Of a stretch of 64,000 nucleotides of DNA, positions 1 through 22,971 are shown piece by piece. The translations under genes and the position numbers were made by a program. Position 1 is the stretch's first letter. Each line of letters opens with the position of its first letter. Where the stretch lies: the NCBI GenBank assembly GCA_033675265.1, contig JAUJYZ010000021.1, forward strand, positions 124,001-188,000, written 5' to 3'. The notes below the pieces were generated by a model that had not been told where the DNA came from, did no database searches, and worked only from the letters and a program-made list of their open reading frames with translations. This DNA is from Actinostola sp. cb2023 (Eukaryota > Cnidaria > Anthozoa > Actiniaria > Actinostolidae).

Positions 1-153
1 AAGACATCTGGTATTCAACCAATCTCAGTGTGCAAAATCATTGCTCAACCAATCAGAATGCTAAGACACGGCACGGTCACCACACTACTTCCCACTCTTA
101 CGAAAACTACTCTATATACCTGCATGTTCTGGTGTACTGGTTGTTACTGAATA

Positions 154-296
154 CAGGGGCGGATCCAGGAGGGGGGGGGGGGGGGGTCCAAACGTATACT
201 AAGCACAATTTACTTCAAACCTGTGGCAAAACTAGATTCTAGCTGGATAAAACAATGTTATTGAACCTCGGGATCCTCTCCCTGGATCCACCACTG
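154..296. mobile_element. Short MITE with CAGGGGCGGATCC-type ends
   Basis: Left end CAGGGGCGGATCCAGG followed by a G run; right end reads, inverted, CAGTGGTGGATCCAGGGAGA. These ends match each other and those of the larger element at 17314-18126. CAGGGGCG-type ends are common in hAT-like non-autonomous elements. No clear target duplication is visible, so the class is tentative. Confidence 0.55.
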
Positions 297-467
297 TAAT
301 TACAATATATTTCTATTGTTTCAGGTATCACCATCACGCCTTTGGTCTAGGAGAACATTATAATTCACTTATACCTAAACCTTCATTGGATGAAGAAACC
401 TAGTAAAATGACAAATTTAGGTAAATTAATTCTTATTGTAAGAAATAAAAACATTACTATATAAATG

Positions 468-924
468 TACAGTGGAACCCGGTTAATATGAACACCATCG
501 GGACGAGGCACAGTGTCCGTATTAACCGGGTGTCCGTATAAACCGGGTCGGTCAATTTACATCACTTACATTTTTAGCGGAAACAATGACTGCATGCCAC
601 TGGTGATGTGTTTATTTTTAGTGGGGAAACTCTAAATGCACGTTTATAAGTTGAATGTGAGAAAGCACAGAACGTGCATAATTTTAATTAAAAAGCGATC
701 AATTTACATATTGTCGTTGTTTGGGGAAAATAAAGTGTCCGTATTAACCAGGTAGACCTTGTATGAAAATGGGCATATTGGGACAGGAAAAAGTGTTCGT
801 TGTCCGTATGATCCGGGGTCCATATTTAAACGGGTATATTTTACAGACATTTGTATGAGTTTAGGCCGGGACAGAACAACATGTCGGTAATAACCGGGTG
901 TCTGTAAGGCCGGGTTCCACTGTA
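468..924. mobile_element. Pogo-like non-autonomous element (TA-flanked)
   Basis: Inverted ends TACAGTGGAACCCGGTTAAT on the left and its near complement (CCGGGTTCCACTGTA) on the right, flanked by TA. The interior repeats GTCCGTATTAACCGGG-type motifs copied from the ends. TACAGTNGAACC ends and TA targets are typical of pogo/Tigger-type elements. No transposase is present. Relatives lie at 4223-5381 and 17782-18053. Confidence 0.75.
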
Positions 925-1059
925 CTACTAAGCATCCCCAACTAGTGGAGCACATGTGCTCTGCTGGAAGACTAGCCATGAACTCAAATAAAGTTATTTA
1001 TTATTATTTATTTACGGTTTAGTGGTTTAGCTTTGATGTTCATGCACACATTACTGCTG

Positions 1060-1597
1060 ACATTTTGAACCTGTTTGCAATTTAATGTGGTTAAATGTAA
1101 TTTAGGTTAAGTTAAAATCGAGATGTGCTGGTCATCAGTTCAGCCTGCTGCTGTGGGGTGCCCTCCCTCTTATTGCAGGGCTGGCACACGTGGCTTTCGT
1201 TGTGGATCAGTGCGATCCATTGCTGCTGGAGTGCTTGTTGTTTTGCTCCCACCCTCCCCTCCCTGGTGGTAAGTATAGGTAAATATAAAACTACACTGAC
1301 AGCATGTGACAGGTGCCATGTGGTGGACCGTGGATGGTTACCATGGTTACCCATTTGCCACCGGGGACAGGGCGTCCCTTGTGGTGGCAATAATGCACCT
1401 AAGCCCAACCTCATCTTCGCCAATGGCCTTTTTACGGGTCTACCAAGAGATTGGTATATTGGTCTTCAGGCACTCTATTTGGCATTCCTGTGTAACAGCA
1501 GAGCGCAAAGTGTGATTGTGAAAACCGCTAATCAACATAAATGCAGGCTCGGTAGCTCCAGCAGCACTGGTCAGCTGAAGTAGCAAGGAACTTTTTA
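1060..1597. repeat. Dispersed repeat, longer copy
   Basis: The part at about 1427-1597 aligns closely with 58014-58190 (shared blocks CTACCAAGAGATTGGTAT and CAGCTGAAGTAGCAA). A further match (TTTTGAACCTG, GCAATTTA) at 1064-1084 pairs with 57970-57990. The copy near 58 kb is thus the same element with about 340 bp missing. An open frame of about 150 codons on the plus strand and one of about 100 codons on the minus strand have no recognisable domain. Element class is unknown. Confidence 0.6.
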
Positions 1598-1740
1598 TAG
1601 AGTGATTCCAATAAACCTGGGCACTACTAAATAGCTGTCAGTGTTTATTAGATGGAAAGAAACAAAAGAAAACAAGAGTGAGTGTCTAATAGTGTGTATT
1701 GGTGTAGTTAGTAATGCCCAGGTTTATTGGAATCACTCTA
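1598..1740. mobile_element. Small TA-flanked MITE (Tc1/mariner-like ends)
   Basis: Inverted ends of about 27 bp (GAGTGATTCCAATAAACCTG and its complement) flanked by TA. It abuts the end of the dispersed repeat at 1060-1597. No coding capacity. Confidence 0.75.
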
Positions 1741-1775
1741 AAGAACCCCCTAAACGGCAACTCAGAATATCCTAA

Positions 1776-1969
1776 ACAAGCATCAAGAGTTCCAGACTTC
1801 CGGTACACACGCAATGCATTAAGAGATTATTACAAAGGAAAAGTGAGCACCATGTCCAGACACAGGGAGCTCAAGCTATGTTTTTGCTCACTTGGTGCTC
1901 ACTTTTCCTTTGTAATAATTTCACAATGCATTGCACACGTACCGGAAGTCTGGAACTCTTGATGCTTGT
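1776..1969. mobile_element. Hairpin MITE
   Basis: Imperfect palindrome with arms of about 70-80 bp (left starts ACAAGCATCAAGAGTTCCAG, right is its complement) and a short loop near 1850-1885. No coding capacity; class unknown. Confidence 0.7.
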
Positions 1970-2146
1970 AATGTACATGTAAATCCTTGACTAAGTCTTT
2001 TGTCATGTTTTGTTATTGGCCTGGTTTTCCAGCCCCTGTTTTCCAGCCCCCCTTGGATCCTCGATCCACCCCTAGCAAGCTATCCAAAGTGTAGCAAGAA
2101 CGAGTTAGACTCCTGAATTTCATATTATACAATCTCAGCATTTTAC

Positions 2147-2152
2147 TTTATT
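2147..2152 (-). promoter_or_regulatory. Possible KARS1 polyadenylation signal
   Basis: AATAAA on the minus strand about 620 nt past the KARS1 stop codon. It would give a 3' UTR that contains two hairpin MITEs (2384-2531 and 2537-2757). Other weaker signals exist; this one is chosen only for its perfect hexamer and position. Confidence 0.35.
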
Positions 2153-2383
2153 GAGCATTTACACCATCAATAACATGTTGTGTTCAGCAACTGACAGACA
2201 ATATTAATGAGAATTCTTAGGTATTCTAAGTTCTACTTAGGATTTGAGTGTATTACAGTAAATACAGTGTTAAAAAGAGGTGATTCGTTCTGCTTTTACA
2301 AATGTGAACCTTCAGATGCTGTGCATGTACATTTTCTATCAGATAAATATCAACTAAACATTTGGTTCAATAATGTTATGATG

Positions 2384-2531
2384 TAGAGTGCAATTAACCA
2401 TATGGCCGTGAAATAGTACTATTACTAAATAGTACTAAATAGTGTTATCTCTATTGTTTTCTATTGTTTCATCAGTGCTATTTAGTACTAATTAGTTATT
2501 ACTGTTTCACGGATATATGGTTTGTACTCTA
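2384..2531. mobile_element. Hairpin MITE in the KARS1 3' UTR
   Basis: TA-flanked imperfect palindrome; ends GAGTGCAATTAACCATATGG and complement, with an AT-rich centre of ATTTAGTACT motifs. It lies downstream of the KARS1 stop, so it is probably transcribed in the 3' UTR. Confidence 0.65.
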
Positions 2532-2536
2532 TTACT

Positions 2537-2757
2537 GGTAATCATTAATTTTGATTATAAAATCTATAATGACTACATTGATCCTCGTTGATATTTCAAT
2601 ACCTTCAGGCCTCATTCTCAAGACTGGTTTACATAAGCGATGGATTATGGATTGTCACATACTTAAAAACTAGAATTCATCGCTTATGATGCCTGAATGT
2701 ATCGAAATGTCGAGGATCAATCTAGTTGTTATAGATTTTATAATCCAATGATTAATA
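2537..2757. mobile_element. Hairpin MITE 11 nt after the KARS1 stop codon
   Basis: Imperfect palindrome; left arm about 2537-2645 and right arm about 2680-2757 share inverted blocks such as ATTGATCCTCG and ATAAAATCTATAA. It would fold into a long stem at the start of the KARS1 3' UTR. Confidence 0.65.
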
Positions 2758-2767
2758 TATCATAACA

Positions 2768-15268
<12,501 letters not shown>

Positions 15269-16169
15269 GTTGGATAGACTGGATAGCACCACGTGGGCCT
15301 TTAACATTGGTTCACGATTGGTCAAAAGCCGGTCAAACCGGTTTATTGCTCCCACAAATCTCCTGAAACCGACTCGCCGTAACAGCATTTCATTCACGCA
15401 TTTTTGTTGGCTCTAAACATTGTTTTCCGTGGATTCCATGGAATTATCATTCCAGCATGTTGAACATTGTTCTTTTGTGAGTCTTGAGAGCAAATATTGA
15501 GGAAAACATCACATTCGTTACGCTGATATGGACGTTTTGCTCAGCAGAACATCCAGTCACTCATCCGCCATGCTTTGGAACGATACGTAGTAGGGGAGGG
15601 AGGGGGAGGAAAAAGAGTGCGAACGGAAGAGAAAAGAATAAAGAGAAAATTGAAATAAAATGCTTGTTAATTCTCTTCAATGCAGTTATTAACTGATAAA
15701 TTACCTGTGTTAAAGAGCAAACAATAAATTTCTCATACTCTTTTAAGGCTTTATTTCATGTTTACTGTCCCTACCGTCCCTACCATAGAAAGGAATTTTG
15801 TTTTCTGGTTTCCGTTTGCCTTTTATTGGCTGATTTACTGACCAATCAGTGACAGTCAATTTTTTTTTTTGCATTTGGACAGACAGACAGAAAAAACGCA
15901 AGACAAATTAAACTGATAGCGATGCCCAAGGGAAAACCAAATCTTTTTGGATAAAATAACAAGTCGCTGATATTTTTGCATTTCCTTACTTCATAATTAG
16001 CTGTAAATTGTGCAATTTTGTAAAGCGTCACTCTTCTCGGCAGATGTCATCATTGTTTACTCAGTCCAATATTTATTCTGATTTAGCATTACTGTACATA
16101 CTTTGAAAACTACGTTCATATATTAGTAACCAAAACGCGACTGCAAGCTACTTTGCTTTGGTCTCTAAA
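15269..16169. promoter_or_regulatory. Shared upstream region of KARS1 and the TRIM-like gene
   Basis: 900 bp between two divergent start codons, so any promoters for both genes should be here. I see no TATA box or operator-like site that I can defend. It has no convincing reading frame. Confidence 0.4.
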
Positions 16170-16799
16170 ATGGAATTAAGCGAGTCGCTTAGAAATACCT
16201 TGGCCTCGCTGAAACACGGTGGTGAAATGGTAGATGCAAAAATACTCCAAAATTCAGAAACTTATCAAAGGATTACCCAAGATATCCGTGAAACTGCGGC
16301 AAACTTGGTGAGTTCGATAAGAAAACACGAGGAAATGTTGGTTTGCAAAGCGACTGAAATGTCGCAGTTGAGTTTGCGTGAGATGGAAGAGAAAAAAGAA
16401 GACATTGCAGCCCAAATTGAGGAAATAGAAAACTTACTTTCGTACAACGATAGCTTATCAGGGACGTCCATGGATGAAGAGACAAATGTAGACGATAAGC
16501 AAGAGTGGGAAGAAGCCATAACATCCAAGATGCAAAGTCTTTGCACCATTCAAAGTCAGTTGAAACCATCTGAGGAGGAATTCATGGAGTTTAAAAGTTT
16601 GCTGATGGATCCTCGAGTGATGGGCGCATTGTGTCATTATGGGGAAATTAGTACAAGCTACGGGATCGAAGATGAAGGAAGCAAACAAACATCTTTTGAT
16701 TTGATCGATTTTGATGAGAATGCAAATGTTGTCAAACAAAATCAACAAAGTTCTCATGAAGAAACAGATTCGAGCTACGAAACTATTCCATTCCTCTGA
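16170..16799 (+). CDS. Coiled-coil protein resembling the TRIM B-box C-terminal domain
   Basis: Intronless frame of 209 aa from an ATG at 16170. Residues about 10-100 are heptad-like and charged (IRETAANLVSSIRKHEEMLV, LREMEEKKEDIAAQIEEIEN). Residues about 115-160 (KMQSLCTIQSQLKPSEEEFM, then EFKSL) resemble the end of the coiled coil in TRIM2/3/45/71-type proteins, where a helix is followed by an FMEF-like block. There is no RING, B-box, NHL or filamin domain, and none was seen upstream. The tail is acidic and Ser-rich. It may be a TRIM-derived scaffold without ligase activity, or the last exon of a longer gene. Divergent from KARS1. Function not assigned. Confidence 0.6.
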   Translation: MELSESLRNTLASLKHGGEMVDAKILQNSETYQRITQDIRETAANLVSSIRKHEEMLVCKATEMSQLSLREMEEKKEDIAAQIEEIENLLSYNDSLSGTSMDEETNVDDKQEWEEAITSKMQSLCTIQSQLKPSEEEFMEFKSLLMDPRVMGALCHYGEISTSYGIEDEGSKQTSFDLIDFDENANVVKQNQQSSHEETDSSYETIPFL

Positions 16800-17313
16800 C
16801 TGTCGGACATCAAATATTGCGGCATTTTTTAACGAAGTGAGCTCAATAACTTCGATCAGTACGTATGTGTTTTGCCCTTGACTTAGTTCATTGTGTTCGC
16901 TGTTATATGCTCACCTACATATTCTAAACCTTGTACTTCATCAATAATAGATGCCTTTACACTTATGCAATGTACTCGATCGCCATTGTATTCTACTGAA
17001 CTATAAGCCGACAGCTTTCATGCATGAGCTGTTCAGAGACTCCAACATTTCATATTCATTTTTAGTATAGAAAATGACACAAAATATACACACTCCAAAT
17101 TTGCTAATATAAGACTTTTAGTGGATAATGTCCAGCTGTTTATGTCTCTAACGTTCTACATTTTAATGACAATAACGCACAAAACACCTGTTCCTGACCA
17201 GAGCCGCAGGGTTAATTCATGCACTGACAAACTAGCTTGTTCATCTTCACGCCTTCCTTTTTCACACTGATTAATAACACGGTTTACGAATCCGTCCCAC
17301 AAGATTCCGCGAT
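16800..17313. other. Downstream of the TRIM-like gene, no feature seen
   Basis: Probable 3' UTR and spacer. No clear AATAAA and no repeat until the element starting at 17314. Confidence 0.4.
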
Positions 17314-17327
17314 CAGTGGCGGATCCA

Positions 17328-17360
<33 letters not shown>

Positions 17361-18074
17361 AGATAATCATAAAGCTCTTTCAAGGTATATATTCTCCCTC
17401 ATAGAGTCGACTGATTATAATTGTCCAGGCCCGGTGTTTATTGACGCCAGGAACGTAGTTAGCTAGACCTTTTTTTTTGCTGGTCCACAAAAGTGAAGAC
17501 GCATAGCGAGCGCCGTAGGCGTGAGCCGGTAGGGGGGTATGGGGGCATGCCCCCCCAGAAAATTCTGAAATCTAGAGGCTCGGAAATGCTATTTCCAGCG
17601 TTCTCCAAGAGTTATTTGTGATTTACACATATCGCTAATTACTTCCTACACTGTCTCAGCAAACCAATGCTGACTATAACACTTGAGAATTTCGATGGCC
17701 AGTGAATCGATTCGGACAATGGTTTCTCCTAAACCGTGTAATAACGCGAAACATGAAAGGGAGTGTTAGAACACTTACAATACAATGGAACCCGGTTAAT
17801 ACGGACACCATCGGGACGAGACGCAGCTATAGTATCCGTATTAACCGGGTGTCCGTATTAACCGGGTATATTTTATAGGCATTTGTTTGAGTTTCGATTC
17901 AGCCGGGACAGAACAATGTCCGTAATAATTATAACCGGGTGTCCGTATTAACCGGGTATATTTTATAGGCATTTGTTTGAGTTTCGATTCAGCCGGGACA
18001 GAACAATGTCCGTAATAATTATAACCGGGCGTCCGTATTAACCGGGTTAAACCTCTAGAGGGGGGTGGCTAGCC

Positions 18075-18112
<38 letters not shown>

Positions 18113-18126
18113 TGTATCCGCCCCTG
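17314..18126. mobile_element. Non-autonomous element with CAGTGGCGGATCC ends and G/C runs
   Basis: Left end CAGTGGCGGATCCAGG plus about 30 G; right end about 35 C plus CTGTATCCGCCCCTG. A 5-bp repeat GCGAT flanks both sides (17309-17313, 18127-18131). The interior contains GCATGCCCCCCC-type sequence often seen in hAT-like elements of aquatic invertebrates. A pogo-like copy (17782-18053) is nested within. The hAT call rests on the ends; a 5-bp duplication is not the usual 8 bp, so class is open. Confidence 0.7.
17782..18053. mobile_element. Nested pogo-like copy, 3' end missing
   Basis: Starts ACAATGGAACCCGGTTAATA, as at 468. Contains a 90-bp block present twice in tandem (GTCCGTATTAACCGGGTATA at 17851 and 17941). 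It ends in AACCGGGTT without the last bases of the right terminal repeat. Confidence 0.7.
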
Positions 18127-19780
18127 GCGATACTGGTACATCATGGTACACATGCGAGGCTTTACTTCCACCCCTATAAACTTTCAATAGATCATGTTTT
18201 GGTTGTGGTTGTCTGGTTCACATGTAGTTGGTTGTGGTTTTCGCCAAATAACGTCACCTTGTCTGTAATAAAGTTTACTAGTATGGTAAATGCTATGGAA
18301 GCTAGAGACAAATCATAAAAGCACCCCTGTCCCGCGTGGTAATCCATGCAATTTGAGTAAGAATATTGCTATGGGTGAACCTTGCTATGACCAAAAGGAA
18401 TTCTGGGAAATTAAAACTCTCAAATAACACCGTCAAATGATCGACCTTTTTATCCAGACTTGTAGGATCTTAGTTAAATAGCTCATATACCTTCAAAACT
18501 ACGAGAACATTGAATATATCTGTATGTAATGTGGCTCATGAACTCATTTCCCATCCATCCTTGCGGTCTCAGCTTCTATGATTTATGATTTTCAACGCGA
18601 CAATGATTATGCAATTAGCTATAAAAAGCTATAAAAAGACTTTCAAGTCGGCAGTGAATAAAACAACAGGAAACAAACAAAGAGAAAATCAGCAAGTCAG
18701 CTGATTCATCGACCAATTAGAGGACGAGTTTTAAAGTACGAAACACGTGGCTTAGTAACGTTGCTGAAGTGTGACTTCACTGTCAGGCTAGACTCTCTAC
18801 GATACACCCGTTTATGCCAAAAAGGTAGCCACTGGATCGTCATTTCTTTGAAAGCCTGTCCACCAACTCAAGCGAAACACTCGGCAGTCGAATGCAAAAC
18901 AAACTGTTGATGTATCTAAACAAATATTTCAAGTTCTTGATATCTATTTTAAAATTTTCAACAAACAATTGAGACTTCGCCTAAACAAACGTCGAAAACA
19001 AAAGCATTTGATGGCAGACGTAGCTGATTTTGCTTCAATTTCACAATCCTACAAAGGTCAAGACGGAGCATGTGCAACAGATGATTTCAAATGAACCGGT
19101 GAAACTGGATATCCCACATTTGAAAGCGCTCTCTTGTAGTAGATCAAGGTCGTCGATAGACGTGTTCGTTACTCTGGTTTCCCTTCAGATCGAATAAATC
19201 TTTCGCCTTTTACTAAAGATTTCCGTGGAGGGGAACAACTCAATGAGTCTATAGACCAATTTTTTGTTGCTCTGCCTTTGTGGCGGGGCGAACAACTAAA
19301 ATATAAAATAATATCTCTGACTACGTTTTGATTTCAGTATAATCAAGAGACCATAATACTAAGAGAGCGAATCTCGTTTTTACAATAACTTACAAATTTC
19401 TCGCGCGCTGATTGGTTCATTTTCATCATCAATAAAAGGACAGACAGATAAAAACAAAATGGCGCGTGCAAAGCTGAAGATCGATGGAGGAAAATTCCAT
19501 CAATGGACGATTAGCTGTCCTTCGTTCCAAGTTGACTTTCTTGAGGAAATTTCAGATGAAAAACTATGCTTGCTCTAGCTGGAGGAAGTTGAGTCCAAAC
19601 AGAAAGTAAATGATATCGTTGGCTTTGCGACACCGTGAATGACTACGAACTGCACGAAATAGTAAGAAGTTCGTAAGATCGAGAAATACAAGATGGTGTG
19701 TAATGTTTGAATAATTTTTGTTCTTGTAAAAAAAAATTGACATCACTTTTTTATGCGTAAAAAAGTGATATGTGTGGTCG
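18127..19780. other. Spacer, no gene seen
   Basis: No coding frame or repeat that I can support. At 19742-19769 a 12-bp perfect palindrome arm (ATCACTTTTTTA) closes over a TGCG loop. Confidence 0.45.
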
Positions 19781-21540
19781 ATGCTCGTGGCGCTAAATCT
19801 ATTCTTAGTAACCGGAAGGTGAGCACACGTTAGTGAAATCTGACTTCCGGCAGAAAAAAACTCTTCCGGTAAAACGCTTTAAAAAATCAAGAAAAAATAC
19901 GTAAGCTTGTAAATTTCGGGATGATAACGTTCATGTCAAAAGACGACAGTAAACTGAAAACTGCTACGGTCAAGACAGTGAATTTCAGTCCGGCTTTGAA
20001 AGCTGAAAGCATTTTTGAATTTTCAATCTTGTTGTACGCGGCCGCGCGGCTTAGCTTCCCGCCATTTATGTAAATAAGAAATATGTTCAAACAAGAAATT
20101 AGATCGATTTTGTCGTTCAACCTGTGCTATTCTACATGAAATGGCTTCATATAACACCGTAAGGGATTGATTTCTTTGAAAAGGACCTGTAAAGTTTGAA
20201 AAGAGTCAAAAAAACCTTCGCCTGGTGAGTCGGACTGCATATGACTCAACTCAACACTGCAAACCAAAAACTACAACTGCATGCAAGCCTGCTGATTCAG
20301 TCGCTGATATTTGTACTTCCAGTTCTTCGTTTATTGCTTTGAATAATTAGAGAGTATTCCCAAGAAAAGATGGAATCGATGAATGTTGATTGAAAGTACT
20401 AAATTCGACGGAAAAAAAAGGATAGTCGGCCTCGCTTCACAAAGAAATATGCTTGCGCCTTGCGGGTTTTTGGCCTTGAGTTTTCTCAGTTTAAGGTGGC
20501 TCCATATAGTTTTAAGGGCCTTTATACCAAATGTAAAAAGCGTATTATAGCTAATACGGATGTATAATTTGACTACCGTTCAGCCAACCATATGACAGAT
20601 CATGAGTTGGGGAATCGTTTCATATGAAAATGATCACTCGAAAGGTTACCATAGCAACGGTTTACACGGTGAATCTTTTTAATACTTTCCATTATGAAAA
20701 TTCTACATTCCTTCATTTGAAAGTGAAACATTCCGCAACACATATGCAAAATATCGATTTTGCTTTGTGCCATTTTTTTTCATATCTATATGGTAATTAC
20801 TGTAGCTCGTGAAAAGATTTTACCGTTAGTTTTGGACTTTTATCTCGAGTCAAGTTTTAGGCTCAGCTTAAACTATATGGAGCCACCTTAAACACGTTCA
20901 ACGACGAAACTAAACCATTCCTTCAAAGTGAAACACATATGAATCTCTTTGGATCTATTTGGTGGCTCTATTATTAACTGAGTCAACAACCTATGAAACT
21001 GAGTCAACACAGCTCAAACAAGATCGAAACAAGATTGGTGAAGGTAAGCGTACATAGATCTTTCTTTTTTCGCCAACGACTGTAAAATGTGTGCTATTTC
21101 TACCTAGCGATGTTTGAAAACTTGTCGCTTGATTGTTGTCGTTTCTCGTAGTTAGGACTTGAAGTCAGGCTTGGTTGGCATAGATTTGTGTGTTTTTACT
21201 TCTACTCTTGTGCTTTGTTGCAAGTGTTTTCATTTTCAACAACAAAATAATAACAACAATAACAACAAAATAAAAACGGCCTAAAACGCAAAACTAACAC
21301 ATCAGGGCAATTGAACAGTAAATTATCAACACTGTGGTGAATTTTCAGTCTTTTATTGACAATGTAAGTGCCATTGTACGTTATTTTGTAATTCTACATA
21401 CATTCTCTACAATTATTCACAAGATCACAGCTTGGGCTGCCTGTGGTTTTACCGGAGGAGTTTTTTTTTGACGGAAGTCAGATTTCGCTGACGTGTTCTC
21501 ACCTTCCGGTTACTAAAAATAGATTTAGCGCCACGAGCAT
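19781..21540. mobile_element. 1.76-kb unit bounded by 95-bp inverted repeats
   Basis: Left arm 19781-19877 begins ATGCTCGTGGCGCTAAATCT and right arm 21446-21540 is its near complement. They share the ACCGGAAGGTGAG and CTGACTTCCG blocks. No transposase frame in between and no clear target duplication. It may be one element or an inverted pair of smaller ones. It contains the TTAA MITE at 20491. Confidence 0.55.
20491..20891. mobile_element. TTAA-flanked MITE
   Basis: TTAA then GGTGGCTCCATATAGTTTTA at the left, its near complement then TTAA at the right. The TTAA target points to a piggyBac- or Kolobok-mobilised non-autonomous element. No coding capacity. Confidence 0.75.
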
Positions 21541-22130
21541 TACCCTGGTCCCAGAGGCACTGACCTACACTCTCCCTTAACGGACTTTTGAGCCGCGGAG
21601 CGGCGAGCGAGCTGCGAACACGAGCATATACGTCGTATTTCAATTTGAAACGATGTTTCTGATTTATCACTGATTCCTTACTCGGTTTCACATATATATT
21701 TATTTCATTGTATGGAATATAGGACTAGGAGAGTACATTCGTTCAACCGTCTGCAATCTTAAATGGATGCATCGTACTTTTGTAAATCTTATTCTAGTTT
21801 ATTTATTACAAATCATTGTAATACTCAATCGGGTTGATTTAAATAATAATAATTAAAATCCTTGAATCGTAAGTCATATTTTATACCTCTCATCATATCG
21901 ATATGACGATTCTATTTATAGCTAATTACATAACCGATGGCAGGTTACAAAGTCAAGAAAACTATGATAAAATGAATTCTGGGAAATAGAAGGGTCTCCT
22001 ATTGTAATATTCCTAGAAAACATGGTCATCGTCCACCTTTACTTGTACGGAATGCATTAGAAACAATGAGTAATTAATTCGATTATTGTTTGATCTATAA
22101 GTATTCGGCACACATAAAGTTCTGAGTCGG

Positions 22131-22136
22131 TTTATT
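22131..22136 (-). promoter_or_regulatory. Possible polyadenylation signal of the LamG-polyQ gene
   Basis: AATAAA on the minus strand about 30 nt after the stop codon at 22167. Another lies near 21797. Either could be used. Confidence 0.3.
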
Positions 22137-22166
22137 GCTACTTGTTAACGTTTCATCAAAGCAGAT

Positions 22167-22917
22167 CTAAGACATAGTTTCACTTTTTGCCCGAGCTTTA
22201 GTGGCAGGAACTGTTAAGAGATACGCAGCATTGTTTGGGGGCCTCTTTACTGGAACTGTCCCTTTTAACATCATCTCTATGTCACGTGGTACCGCATGGT
22301 TATCACTTCCCCACGAACTTCGTTTCAAGACCTTGCGCTCAACTAGTTCACCGTCCTTTGGCCTGGGGACTAGAGTAGATGACTTAGCTTTAGACTTCTG
22401 TAGTTGATGCTTGTTTACTTTACTTGGTCGAGGTATTTTTGGTGACGACGTCGATTGCCTTCTGTTTCCAGGATCACTGGTTTGTCGCATGATCCATGGC
22501 CTTCTGGTACCATAGTTTCCGTTACCATAGTTACCTGGAATTTCTCTAGAAACATCCTTACTTTCTGCCGTTGCATAGCTTTTGTTCAGTTCTCCATTCT
22601 GTGAAGAACTAGGGTTTGTTTGTACTTGATAGTAACTTGGTTTAGAGTTAGGTTTCGCAGGACGAGAAATAACGGATTCGTAAGACGATGAGTGGCATAA
22701 ATTGTCATGATTCACTTGGTTAGAGAGCGGGTCCTTGCCTCGTATCTGATAACACGAGCAAGGACGTACATTAGATGGATGGCTTTTTTGTTGTTGCTGT
22801 TGCTGTTGTCGCTGTTGTTGCTGTTGTTGTTGCTGTTGTTGTTGCTGCTGTTGCTGCTGTTGCTGTTGCTGCTGTTGTTGCTGTTGTTGTTGGTGTTGTT
22901 GTTGTTGTTGCTGTTGT

Positions 22918-22971
<54 letters not shown>

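Noticed and set aside
1125..1583. 152-codon plus-strand frame
   Set aside because: It overlaps a dispersed repeat, has no recognisable domain, and the related copy near 58 kb lacks most of it.
16158..16169. A four-codon longer start for the TRIM-like protein
   Set aside because: The upstream codon is TTG; the first ATG is at 16170.
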